A stretch of DNA of 61,423 nucleotides, from positions 1 through 61,423 of the forward strand of contig CAYWYR010000019.1 of the NCBI GenBank assembly GCA_964462685.1, in the 5' to 3' direction. The DNA comes from CAYWYR01 sp964462685 (lineage in GTDB: Bacteria; Bacteroidota; Ignavibacteria; Kapaibacteriales; UBA2268). The stretch's first letter is position 1; every line of letters begins with the position of its first letter. The notes under the pieces were generated by a model. The model was not told where the DNA came from and ran no database searches. It saw only the letters and a list, made by a program, of their open reading frames with translations. Position numbers and translations under genes: made by a program. Of this stretch, positions 1 to 7,160 are shown piece by piece.

Positions 1-186
1 GCCTATGCGCTTTGGTACCACGCACTAACCAAACTTGAAGCAAGTAAGGTAAGCGTATTCAATAATATGCAGCCGATACTTACAACTATACTTTCGATTA
101 TATTCTTGGGCTTTGCCCTTACCTGGGGGTTTGTATTAGGTGCACTGCTTATTATAGCAGGTGTAGTAGTAACGCAGAGGGGGTGA
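1..186 (+). CDS. EamA/DMT-family transporter, C-terminal end (partial)
   Basis: The first 61 codons read open from the window edge to a TGA stop and encode the end of a multi-helix membrane protein. The residues show the usual last two helices of an EamA (drug/metabolite transporter) repeat: an AYALWYHAL start, a segment around 'NNMQPILTTILSIIFLG', and a final glycine-rich helix ending VVVTQRG. EamA proteins export or import small metabolites across the inner membrane; the substrate cannot be told from this piece. The 5' part lies outside the window, so length and start are unknown. Family assignment rests on the last-helix pattern only. Confidence 0.7.
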   Translation, partial: AYALWYHALTKLEASKVSVFNNMQPILTTILSIIFLGFALTWGFVLGALLIIAGVVVTQRG

Positions 187-262
187 CATATTATTTATTT
201 GCGTTTTTAGTTAGTATTCATTAGCTTGTTAATAAACACTTACTTACAAAAATGATTCTCTT

Positions 263-440
263 ATGAAAACTCTCTCTCTCTCTCTCTCTAACTATTGTTC
301 TAATGTTAATAATAACATTATACGGATGTGATGAAAACACACCAGTAACTGATAATATTATAATATCTATCATGAATGAGGTTAAAATTGATATCAATAC
401 CTATGATGGTAAAACACTTCAATATATCAAGAATAATTAA
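263..440 (+). pseudogene. Small lipoprotein gene, out of frame at a (CT)10 tract (possible phase-OFF allele)
   Basis: An ATG at 263 begins MKTLSLSLS and runs through a dinucleotide repeat; as it stands the frame then closes at 329-331. If the repeat had one more CT unit, the frame would continue with a textbook lipoprotein signal (hydrophobic TIVLMLIITLYG followed by C-D-E) and end at 438-440, about 59 residues in all. The first part is therefore a signal peptide split from its lipobox by a repeat-length change. This can be reversible phase variation, simple decay or an assembly error. The mature part is short and unrecognised. Its end overlaps the start region of the next lipoprotein gene. 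Confidence 0.5.
270..289 (+). repeat. (CT)10 dinucleotide microsatellite in a signal-peptide coding region
   Basis: Ten uninterrupted CT units lie seven bases after the A of an ATG and encode alternating Leu/Ser of a would-be signal peptide. Length changes by slipped-strand mispairing would switch the downstream lipoprotein frame; 10 units is the out-of-frame state and 11 or 8 units would be in frame. Confidence 0.85.
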
Positions 441-837
441 TCTGTTACTTATTGTATTATTTATCCCTGGTTGCAGTGGTGTAGATTATTCACTGCAACC
501 TGGGTTATATAAAACCTTAAGCTATGATATTGATCTTATTATGATTAAATACTCAGATGATATACCTAATGTAAAAGACGTGTCTATAGAAATAAAGAGA
601 AATGGTAACTTTATAAAAAAAATCCTCCCAGGCTATACCGCAGTTGGTAAATATAAAGTAGAATCTAACTCACTGCATTTGTTCTTTGATAGTATAATGG
701 TTCATAAAAAAGTGAAAGATACTACTAAACACATAGAAGTTTATACGATAGTAGATGATAATGAGCTACATCTACCATTACTAGGATGCTATGATAGTGC
801 TATGTATGAAATAAGGCTCAAACTTGTTCGAGACTAA
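403..837 (+). CDS. Predicted small lipoprotein, unknown function
   Basis: The protein opens with a short basic stretch (MVKHFNISR), a hydrophobic core (IINLLLIVLFIPG) and a Cys in lipobox context (FIPGC-S), so it is probably an exported lipid-anchored protein of about 144 residues. The ATG at 403 or 406 is preferred over an upstream ATG at 376 because it places the charged n-region directly before the hydrophobic core. No domain is recognised in the mature part; it is lysine-rich and ends in a Cys-containing beta-like segment. It overlaps the 3' end of the interrupted lipoprotein reading frame before it, suggesting two related small surface genes in tandem. Confidence 0.6.
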   Translation: MMVKHFNISRIINLLLIVLFIPGCSGVDYSLQPGLYKTLSYDIDLIMIKYSDDIPNVKDVSIEIKRNGNFIKKILPGYTAVGKYKVESNSLHLFFDSIMVHKKVKDTTKHIEVYTIVDDNELHLPLLGCYDSAMYEIRLKLVRD

Positions 838-1139
838 AGTTATTTCGAATATATTATTAAGATAAAATTAATAGTTTACTTTTTTACAAAATATGTAATT
901 AACCTAAAAGTTGTTTTGAAGATTCTCCAAATCAATTTTATCATTAAATATTACGTATTTTTTTTTCTTAATATAAAATGATTTTTACCTAAATTTTATA
1001 TTTTACTATCTAATCTGTTTTCTTATCGTACTGAACATTTTACTTTGAATAATAGGGATACCCTTAGGGATATTTATATATATCTATATCACTAGATACT
1101 TTAACAATTTACATTAACTATTGTAGTTCTTTAAAATTT
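838..1139. other. AT-rich intergenic stretch
   Basis: Very AT-rich, with several short T and A runs. I see no convincing open frame, RNA gene or repeat here. Confidence 0.6.
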
Positions 1140-1330
1140 TCATTGTGCGATTTGGGAATGCTTTTTTTTAGCTTCTTCTAATCTTATCGCATCTCCAAAG
1201 CATGTTCTTTTTTTTCTGCTTATTGAGTAACTCTAAAAATTCTTGTATTTCCGTATCGGTAAACCTTTTATAGGTTTCGATTGCTTCTTCTATAATCAAA
1301 CTTATAGTACACTCCCTAATCGTAATGGGA
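1140..1330 (-). pseudogene. Decayed small ORF, frameshifted at an A8 tract
   Basis: On the minus strand a frame reads ...IIEEAIETYKRFTDTEIQ then EFLELLNKQKK before an A8 run near 1208-1215. In the present frame it then becomes nonsense and stops; with one A fewer it would continue FGDAIRLEEAKKKHSQIAQ and end at the TGA at 1140-1142. The two halves together look like a short helical, acidic/basic protein of the size of an antitoxin or regulator, but no family is recognised and no clear start codon is visible. Decay, an indel error and a slipped homopolymer are all possible. Confidence 0.35.
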
Positions 1331-1362
1331 TAATGATATAACTCATTTATATTTTACTCTTC

Positions 1363-1398
1363 AAAAAAAAACCACCCGAGAGGAATATCTCAGGTGGC
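1363..1398 (-). terminator. Rho-independent terminator of rpmI-rplT
   Basis: Read on the minus strand, a GC-rich stem (GCCACCTGAGA pairing with TCTCGGGTGG, one G-U allowed) is followed by nine T residues. It lies about 30 bases after the rplT stop. Confidence 0.85.
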
Positions 1399-1429
1399 TT
1401 TATAATCATTTTCGCTTGGAGGTAAGGCT

Positions 1430-1780
1430 TTAGTTATTCACCGCTTGCTTTACTATCTGCTCGAATACCTCAGGCTTGTTCATAGCGAAGTCGGCGAGTA
1501 CCTTACGGTTGATGCCGATGTTCTGCTCTTTAAGCCCGTGCATAAGGCGAGAGTAAGTGGTACCGTTCAGGCGGGCCGCCGCGTTAATACGCACGATCCA
1601 GAGCCTGCGGTAATTTCTTTTCTTTAGCTTACGGCCCACATAGGCGTGCTGAAGACCTTTCTCAACGTGGTTTTTGGCTACAGTCCATACGTTTTTACGC
1701 AGTCCCCAGTAACCTTTGGCCAGTTTGAGTATTTTCTTCTTGCGGCGGTGAGCAGCTACTTTATTTCTTGATCTAGGCAT
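1430..1780 (-). CDS. rplT: 50S ribosomal protein L20
   Basis: A 116-residue very basic protein that matches L20 over its full length: start MPRSRNKVAAHRRKKKILKL, the GYWGLRKNVWTVAKNHVEKGLQHAY core and the conserved RLWIVRINAAAR and YSRLMHGL segments. L20 is an early-assembly 23S rRNA-binding protein and in some bacteria also represses its own operon. It follows rpmI on the same strand after a gap of 138 bases and is followed by a strong terminator. The usual upstream neighbour infC is not present on this side; see the finding on the island upstream of rpmI. Confidence 0.97.
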   Translation of the reverse strand: MPRSRNKVAAHRRKKKILKLAKGYWGLRKNVWTVAKNHVEKGLQHAYVGRKLKKRNYRRLWIVRINAAARLNGTTYSRLMHGLKEQNIGINRKVLADFAMNKPEVFEQIVKQAVNN

Positions 1781-1918
1781 TTTACTTCCTTGATAATATT
1801 TTTATTGATCGGGCTTAGGGTGAGCTGTCTTAAGTATTAATAAGTACCCGTTCGCCGTTAATTGTGGTGCGGTTTATAGCCTGCCCCAGTGGCTTGAGTT
1901 TTAAGAGAAGTCTCTGCC

Positions 1919-2119
1919 TTACTTAGCGTACGGAAGCAGTTTCTCTATTTTCGGCTGGTCCACTTTAGAGACAGTCGTAGACTGGCGAAGGTCTCTTTTA
2001 CGCTTACGAGTCTTTTTTGTCAGGATGTGGCTTTTGAAAGCTTTTTCCCTTTTGAAAAGACCGCTGGCGGTTTTTCTGAACCTTTTCTTCGCAGCCGAGT
2101 TTGATTTCATCTTTGGCAT
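1919..2119 (-). CDS. rpmI: 50S ribosomal protein L35
   Basis: 66 residues, starting MPKMKSNSAAKKRFRKTASG and containing the typical KRKRDLRQSTTVSKVD segment; length and composition are those of bacterial L35, a small basic protein of the large ribosomal subunit. It is the first gene of an rpmI-rplT pair. In most bacteria infC lies immediately upstream in the same transcript, sometimes with control elements; here the upstream DNA is a non-coding stretch of about 150 bases and then divergently transcribed toxin genes, so rpmI must have its own promoter in that gap. Confidence 0.95.
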   Translation of the reverse strand: MPKMKSNSAAKKRFRKTASGLFKREKAFKSHILTKKTRKRKRDLRQSTTVSKVDQPKIEKLLPYAK

Positions 2120-2270
2120 GTGCCTTACCCCTTAGCGATATAGGTGTGATAAACAATAGTTTTAGGCAAATCGGATTTACCATGACTTCAAAGATACGAA
2201 AGAATGCGGAGAATCCGAAAGAGATTTGTGTAATAGTATTTTTTGGGGTGGGGGATGTTATATTGTGGGT

Positions 2271-2834
2271 ATGCCTCCAGCACTATACATAATCGCAAGG
2301 CCTAACGGAGCTGGGAAGACAACCGCCAGCTTTTCTACGCTACCTACAGTTCTAGGATGTGATATATTTATAAATGCAGATGAAATAGCGCGCGGCCTTT
2401 CACCATTTAATCCCGATGTAGCTGCATTCAGGGCTGGTAGGCTGATGCTTGAGCTTATTAATGAGAATATGAATGATAGAAACACCTTCGCGATCGAGAC
2501 AACCCTATCTACCAAATCCTATAAAAGTTATATAGAAAGGGCTAAGTCGCTCGGATATAGAATTGTAATGATATTTATATATCTAGAATCTACTGATCTT
2601 GCTATCCAAAGGGTGAAGCGACGGGTTGAAGAAGGCGGCCACAACATACCAAAACACGTAATTATCCGTAGGTATGATAGAGGGCTAGAGAACTTAAAGA
2701 ATTTTTATGCTAGTATTATAGACAGATTATTAGTAATAAATAACACAGAGAACAACCAAGAAATAATTATTGATATTAATGAACATGGAAAATTTATCAA
2801 AGACAGAAGAACCTACGATAAGATATTCAAATAA
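2271..2834 (+). CDS. Zeta-toxin-family P-loop kinase with altered Walker A
   Basis: About 187 residues in the UNAG-kinase/zeta toxin fold: P-loop near the N-terminus, 'FINADEIARGLSPF' (nucleotide/substrate region), 'FAIETTLSTKSY' and the late basic helix 'RVKRRVEEGGHNIP'. Zeta toxins phosphorylate UDP-N-acetylglucosamine, or related sugars, and block wall synthesis. The ATG at 2271 (MPPALYIIA) is chosen because the family starts just before the P-loop. Odd: the loop reads ARPNGAGKTT where the family has AGPNGAGKTT, so the first P-loop glycine is Arg (AGG). That may weaken or abolish ATP binding. It overlaps a small partner gene at its 3' end. Confidence 0.8.
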   Translation: MPPALYIIARPNGAGKTTASFSTLPTVLGCDIFINADEIARGLSPFNPDVAAFRAGRLMLELINENMNDRNTFAIETTLSTKSYKSYIERAKSLGYRIVMIFIYLESTDLAIQRVKRRVEEGGHNIPKHVIIRRYDRGLENLKNFYASIIDRLLVINNTENNQEIIIDINEHGKFIKDRRTYDKIFK

Positions 2835-2988
2835 AATCGAGCAAGAATTTGATTACGAAATGTTTAGAAAACTCTCCTATAAAGCCATGCTAAAGCACAA
2901 GCGCATGCATAACTCGCCAGTGGTAATTATGCGAGATGGCAAGATAGTGGAACTGAACCCCCACGAGATGCCGGATAAGCTGGATTAA
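2779..2988 (+). CDS. Small partner (putative antitoxin) of the zeta-like toxin
   Basis: About 69 residues, acidic N-terminal half followed by 'SYKAMLKHKRMHNSPVVIM' and 'RDGKIVELNPHEM'. The pattern 'xxxHKRxxxPVxxxRDGKxVxxxPxE' is one I associate with small proteins encoded next to zeta-type kinases, so an antitoxin or accessory role is likely, but this is by association. It overlaps the last 56 bases of the toxin gene in another frame, so the two are translated from one transcript. Start could be the ATG at 2779 or 2785. Gene order (toxin first) is the reverse of classical epsilon-zeta. Confidence 0.6.
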   Translation: MNMENLSKTEEPTIRYSNKIEQEFDYEMFRKLSYKAMLKHKRMHNSPVVIMRDGKIVELNPHEMPDKLD

Positions 2989-3039
2989 AGGTATGTTTTG
3001 TCCAGATTGTCTAGTGAACATGTTGTCAAACAATGTACG

Positions 3040-3074
3040 GCAATCTTCCGTATATTTGTGTAAGGAGAGATTGC
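3040..3074 (+). promoter_or_regulatory. Leader hairpin enclosing the ribosome-binding site of the TacA-like gene
   Basis: GCAATCT at 3040-3046 pairs perfectly with AGATTGC at 3068-3074, directly before the ATG at 3076. The 21-base loop holds the AAGGAG ribosome site, so RNA folding could limit translation. Just upstream, an imperfect inverted repeat (TTGT...ACAA within 3020-3038) may be an operator for the ribbon-helix-helix antitoxin. Confidence 0.3.
3051..3058 (+). promoter_or_regulatory. Bacteroidota-type -7 promoter box (TATATTTG)
   Basis: Exact match to the TAnnTTTG -7 consensus of Bacteroidota housekeeping promoters, 25 bases upstream of the antitoxin start. No good TTTG -33 box is seen at the ideal distance. 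Confidence 0.4.
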
Positions 3075-3075
3075 T

Positions 3076-3372
3076 ATGGAAAAAACAAAACAAAAGACCG
3101 CACGCTTTGAAGCGAGAATACCCCAAACAATAAAGGAACGTATCGAAACGGCTGCCGCACTTGGAGGCTATAAATCTATATCGGAGTTTGTAATCAGGGC
3201 ATCTGAAGAAAAAGCCGAACAGGTAATCGATAAGCACAAACGCTGGATACTCAGTAAAAGAGACTCAGAACTGCTCGCTGATCTACTTCAAAACCCACCA
3301 GAACCCAATTTGGCGTTAGTGAATCTTCTATCAGGTTATAGGAAAAAATATATAGATATCGATGCTGACTAA
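3076..3372 (+). CDS. DUF1778 (TacA-type) ribbon-helix-helix antitoxin
   Basis: 98 residues beginning with KTARFEARIPQTIKERIETAA, a ribbon-helix-helix DNA-binding unit typical of DUF1778, then a C-terminal tail (KRWILSKRDSELLADLLQNP) that in this family binds and neutralises a GNAT toxin. The gene overlaps the acetyltransferase gene by 11 bases, the normal antitoxin-first arrangement. TacA also represses the operon together with its toxin, which fits the repeat seen in the leader. Ribosome site AAGGAG lies 8 bases before the ATG. Confidence 0.85.
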   Translation: MEKTKQKTARFEARIPQTIKERIETAAALGGYKSISEFVIRASEEKAEQVIDKHKRWILSKRDSELLADLLQNPPEPNLALVNLLSGYRKKYIDIDAD

Positions 3373-3856
3373 GCCATTTGATCGGTCATATTCAAGAGCA
3401 GAGTTTGATTGCGGTAATACAGTTTTAAACAGGTATTTAAAGCAGTTAGTATCTCAGGATATGAAGCGTAAATTGACGACTTGTTACGTAGTGGAGGATG
3501 ATAATAGAATATTAGGCTTCTACACTCTTTCTAATATATCAATTATCATTGATGAATTGCTTGCTTTATTAACTAAAGGCATACCAAACAGCTATAAAGA
3601 AATACCGGCTACCCTTTTAGGGCGACTTGCTATTGATAATTCTATGAAAGGTAAAGGGCTTGGTAAGGAAATGGTAGCAGATGCTATGTTCAGAGTATAT
3701 ATGGTTTCTAAAGAAGTAGCATCTTTCGGATTGGTAACAGATCCTAAAGATGATATCGCTTCCACTTTTTACGAAAACATAGGTTTTGAAAAACTAATTG
3801 ACCGGGAGCGCTTGTTTATTAGCATGAAAACTATAGAGAAGGCGATTAACACATGA
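3362..3856 (+). CDS. GNAT acetyltransferase toxin (TacT-like)
   Basis: 164 residues with the GNAT fold seen in TacT toxins: 'FDCGNTVLNRYLKQLVSQDMKR' near the start, 'ILGFYTLSN', the acetyl-CoA-binding 'LGRLAIDNSMKGKGLGKEMV' (Q/RxxGxG/A variant GKGLGK) and a late 'STFYENIGFEKL'. TacT-type enzymes acetylate the amino group of charged aminoacyl-tRNAs and stop translation. Its position right after a DUF1778 antitoxin with an 11-base overlap makes the TA assignment firm. The key acetyl-CoA loop is intact, so it looks functional. tRNA specificity cannot be read from sequence. Confidence 0.87.
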   Translation: MLTKPFDRSYSRAEFDCGNTVLNRYLKQLVSQDMKRKLTTCYVVEDDNRILGFYTLSNISIIIDELLALLTKGIPNSYKEIPATLLGRLAIDNSMKGKGLGKEMVADAMFRVYMVSKEVASFGLVTDPKDDIASTFYENIGFEKLIDRERLFISMKTIEKAINT

Positions 3857-3931
3857 TCAAGACAAAAGATTGAGGGTTGAGACCATTCCAATAAGATCGC
3901 TGTATAAATTGAAATACCACATATAGGAATA

Positions 3932-5863
3932 TTGAAATTGCTTGATATCACAAAGAAAATAAAGCTTGATAAAGTTAGATTAAATGGTAGTACAAATTAC
4001 AGGAGTTTATTTACAACACAATATCCTGAAGATTCTCTTTCACACTTGAATTTAAATGATTATTGTTTGAGAGGTAAAGATAATAATTTCTGTTATATGC
4101 TAGAATATGATACTAGGTTAATGGGGATAAAAGGTGGAAATGCCTACAAACATGGTCTTTATAAAGATAATACAGGTCAATTTAAGTCTTCTAAATCAAA
4201 AAGTATAGTGTCACTAGAGGTTGCTAATTCTGAATTAGTTGAGATACTTGATTTTATTAATTCAACTTTATCTCTTGTAAGAGATAATAATATAGAAAGT
4301 ATTTTAAAAAGAAAAAGTTCACCTATCTGGCGAATGGTGCTATCTAAGATTATTAGTATATATGCTCCTGAACATTTTATAAATATTGCAAAAAATGATT
4401 ATTTATATCAATTTTGTTTAGATCATGGTATTGATGAAAGCGATATTTATAACCAAAACCTTATATCTCTCAATCTACAAGCTCTACAGCTAGCTAAAAG
4501 TATTGATCATTACAAATCTCTCAAACCTGATGAATTAGGTTATTATATTTGGAATTATTACGATAATGTTGATGGAATACAACATGACAATATTGACAGA
4601 ACAAAAGTAAGTCTATCAATACCACAAAATGACAGATCCCCCGCCCCACCCCTAAACCAAATACTATACGGCCCGCCGGGTACAGGCAAGACTTATAATA
4701 CTATCAGTATGGCTGTAGATATTATTGATGGTGAAGATTCCGAAAGAAATTATGAGAAGAGCCGGAAGCGATATCATGAGCTTAGGGAAGAAGGACGTAT
4801 AAAGTTCGTCACCTTCCATCAGAACTACAGCTATGAGGATTTTGTAGAGGGGTTGAGGCCTATCCCTGGTGGTGACAAAGGATTGGCATTTGATAACCAA
4901 AGTGGCATATTCAAAAAGCTGTGCAGAGATGCGAAGACTGAAATAGATAAGCCAAGCAAAATAAGTTTTGAAGAAGCATTTGAAGGTTTACTATGTGATA
5001 TTTTAGATGGTAGCATCGAAGAGTATGAAGTGCCTATGACTAGAGTATCATACCATATTACCGATATAAACGATATATCTATTGGGTTCAGAAAGAGTAG
5101 TGGTGGAACCGCTCATAGGCTAAGTATCTCAAAGCTCAATGATATGTATAATACTGAAGAGTATATTAAAGAACCAGGTGGTTTAAAGGGCTATTATAAC
5201 GGTTTGCTTAGTATATTACTTGAGTACGGGAAAAATACAGTCTCTATAGTAGATGAAGAAATTGATTCAGATGAACCCAGTAACTTCGTCCTCATTATAG
5301 ATGAGATTAACCGGGCAAATATATCGAGGGTATTTGGGGAGCTGATCACACTGATCGAACCTGATAAGCGAGCTGGCAATGAAAACGCTATGTCTGTGAC
5401 ATTGCCGTCTGGTGATTCATTTTCTGTTCCGAATAATCTATACATAATCGGTACTATGAATACTGCGGATAAATCCATAGCTCTGTTGGATATAGCACTC
5501 CGCCGTAGGTTCGAGTTCGTTCCTATGTATCCGCAATATAAAATCAATGGTGCTGAAATACATGAGTCTGATTTCCTGAAAAAGCTAAATACAGCTATAA
5601 GTGAAAATGAATCGCTGGGGAGAGATCTTCAGATTGGACATTCCTACTTTATGGGGGGTGGTTTCAACTTCTATACCACGCTCAAAAACAAGGTTGTGCC
5701 GCTGCTTCTTGAATATACCATGAATGATGAAGGTATGGTAGTCGGACTATTAGAAAGTTCGCTTGATGTATCATTACACTCATACATAGATAACCTAATG
5801 CCATGGAATATTTTAAATACAGAAATTGAGGCTAAATTTAACGGCGCAGATACCGATGAATGA
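3932..5863 (+). CDS. mcrB: McrB-type AAA+ GTPase subunit of a modification-dependent restriction system
   Basis: 643 residues. The C-terminal half is a McrB AAA+ motor: Walker A GPPGTGKT at 247-254, Walker B ending DE at 457-458 in 'LIIDEINRANISRVFGEL', and the MNTAD signature at 509-513 followed by 'LDIALRRRFEF'. McrB uses GTP to translocate DNA and activates the McrC nuclease. The N-terminal ~230 residues should be the DNA-reading module but do not match DUF3578 or another reader I recognise; this half is also clearly more AT-rich than the motor half. TTG start at 3932 after an AGGAA motif. mcrC overlaps by 8 bases. Confidence 0.9.
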   Translation: MKLLDITKKIKLDKVRLNGSTNYRSLFTTQYPEDSLSHLNLNDYCLRGKDNNFCYMLEYDTRLMGIKGGNAYKHGLYKDNTGQFKSSKSKSIVSLEVANSELVEILDFINSTLSLVRDNNIESILKRKSSPIWRMVLSKIISIYAPEHFINIAKNDYLYQFCLDHGIDESDIYNQNLISLNLQALQLAKSIDHYKSLKPDELGYYIWNYYDNVDGIQHDNIDRTKVSLSIPQNDRSPAPPLNQILYGPPGTGKTYNTISMAVDIIDGEDSERNYEKSRKRYHELREEGRIKFVTFHQNYSYEDFVEGLRPIPGGDKGLAFDNQSGIFKKLCRDAKTEIDKPSKISFEEAFEGLLCDILDGSIEEYEVPMTRVSYHITDINDISIGFRKSSGGTAHRLSISKLNDMYNTEEYIKEPGGLKGYYNGLLSILLEYGKNTVSIVDEEIDSDEPSNFVLIIDEINRANISRVFGELITLIEPDKRAGNENAMSVTLPSGDSFSVPNNLYIIGTMNTADKSIALLDIALRRRFEFVPMYPQYKINGAEIHESDFLKKLNTAISENESLGRDLQIGHSYFMGGGFNFYTTLKNKVVPLLLEYTMNDEGMVVGLLESSLDVSLHSYIDNLMPWNILNTEIEAKFNGADTDE

Positions 5864-7160
5864 GTATCAGCTTCACGAACATACTAGTTCACCTTTCCGA
5901 GGCGATAGTGAAAGTCTATCAATGCTTCTCCAGAAGATATGGGATAATCGCGAAAGGCAGCCCCATTATTTAGATGATGAAATTGATAAGGAAGATATTC
6001 AGCAACTTCTTAGTATCATATATAACAGCAAGGGCGAAGCCACAATAAAGGCCAAACACTATGTAGGCATGATCAAAACACTGGGTAAAGAGCCGACTAC
6101 TATAAATATTCTACCTAAGATATATAAAGATCAAAATATTTCAGATGATAAATTTAATAAAGACCTTTTGCTATGGTTGAAATATAGTAAGAAAATACGG
6201 TTGCCAAAATACAAGTCTGGAGCAAACAGAATAAATAATGACCTGTTAGAAGTTTTTATCTATATGTTTGCCAGCTACACAAAAAAGCTGTTTGCCACTA
6301 ATCTTTATCAAAATTATACAGATATAAGCCGTGACCTGTCAGTTGTCAGGGGGCGTATAAATATGCCCAGATATATCAGGAATATATCACAGGGTAATAT
6401 GCATAGGATATCATGTGATTACCAGCGCTATCAACTGGATAACAACTTTAACCGGATAGTTAAATACGTCGCCAAATTACTCATCAAGATCAGCAATGAT
6501 AAAACTACAAAACGATATTTAAGGGATATTATATTTCTTTTGGATGAGGTAAAAGATAAGGCGGTGAGAAGCAGCGACTGCGACAAGGTGCGTTTTAATC
6601 AGATATTCTCAGATCATCAGACTGTACTCGACTATTGCAGGCTATTCCTAAATAATAGTGTGAGCTATGGCAGCTCCGGTAGCCTCAAAGTATTTGTTAT
6701 GCTCTTTGATATGAACGTGCTTTTCGAGGAGTTTATAGCGGGCTTTATATTAAAGCGTTTTCCAGGTATGAGATTCAGATCACAATCCTCGTACAAGTAT
6801 CTCACTGAGTGCGGTCGTTTCAGATTAAAACCTGATTTAATTTCCGATACGCATATAATCGATACAAAGTATAAGATTTTACTCGATAGTAAATCCATAT
6901 CACAGTCTGATATGTACCAGCTTAATGCTTATGCTACGAGATACGGTATAAACAGGCTTACGCTATTATATCCGATGTTGCAAGGGTCTGATAACGCACT
7001 TGAATATAATTATATGATTAATAAAAGCTATTCTGACTCTCAATCTGAACCTATCAGGATATCCATCAGGCAGATAGATATTACTTCAGAAGAAGCACAA
7101 ATCGAGAAAGAACTTGATACCCTATTAACCGCCCCCCTTCTCGGGCAACAACCTGTTTAG
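5856..7160 (+). CDS. mcrC: McrC nuclease subunit of the McrBC-type system
   Basis: Starting at the ATG at 5856 (MNEYQLHEHTS) the protein has 434 residues. It has the McrC N-terminal beta domain that contacts McrB, then a PD-(D/E)XK nuclease near the C-terminus: D327 in 'LKPDLIS', D336 and K338 in 'HIIDTKYK'. McrC cuts DNA when the GTP-driven McrB ring stalls or collides at modified sites. The start overlaps the end of mcrB by 8 bases, so the two are translationally coupled. The 3' end overlaps the convergent Na/Pi cotransporter gene by 36 bases, suggesting the island was joined right up against a resident gene. Confidence 0.9.
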   Translation: MNEYQLHEHTSSPFRGDSESLSMLLQKIWDNRERQPHYLDDEIDKEDIQQLLSIIYNSKGEATIKAKHYVGMIKTLGKEPTTINILPKIYKDQNISDDKFNKDLLLWLKYSKKIRLPKYKSGANRINNDLLEVFIYMFASYTKKLFATNLYQNYTDISRDLSVVRGRINMPRYIRNISQGNMHRISCDYQRYQLDNNFNRIVKYVAKLLIKISNDKTTKRYLRDIIFLLDEVKDKAVRSSDCDKVRFNQIFSDHQTVLDYCRLFLNNSVSYGSSGSLKVFVMLFDMNVLFEEFIAGFILKRFPGMRFRSQSSYKYLTECGRFRLKPDLISDTHIIDTKYKILLDSKSISQSDMYQLNAYATRYGINRLTLLYPMLQGSDNALEYNYMINKSYSDSQSEPIRISIRQIDITSEEAQIEKELDTLLTAPLLGQQPV

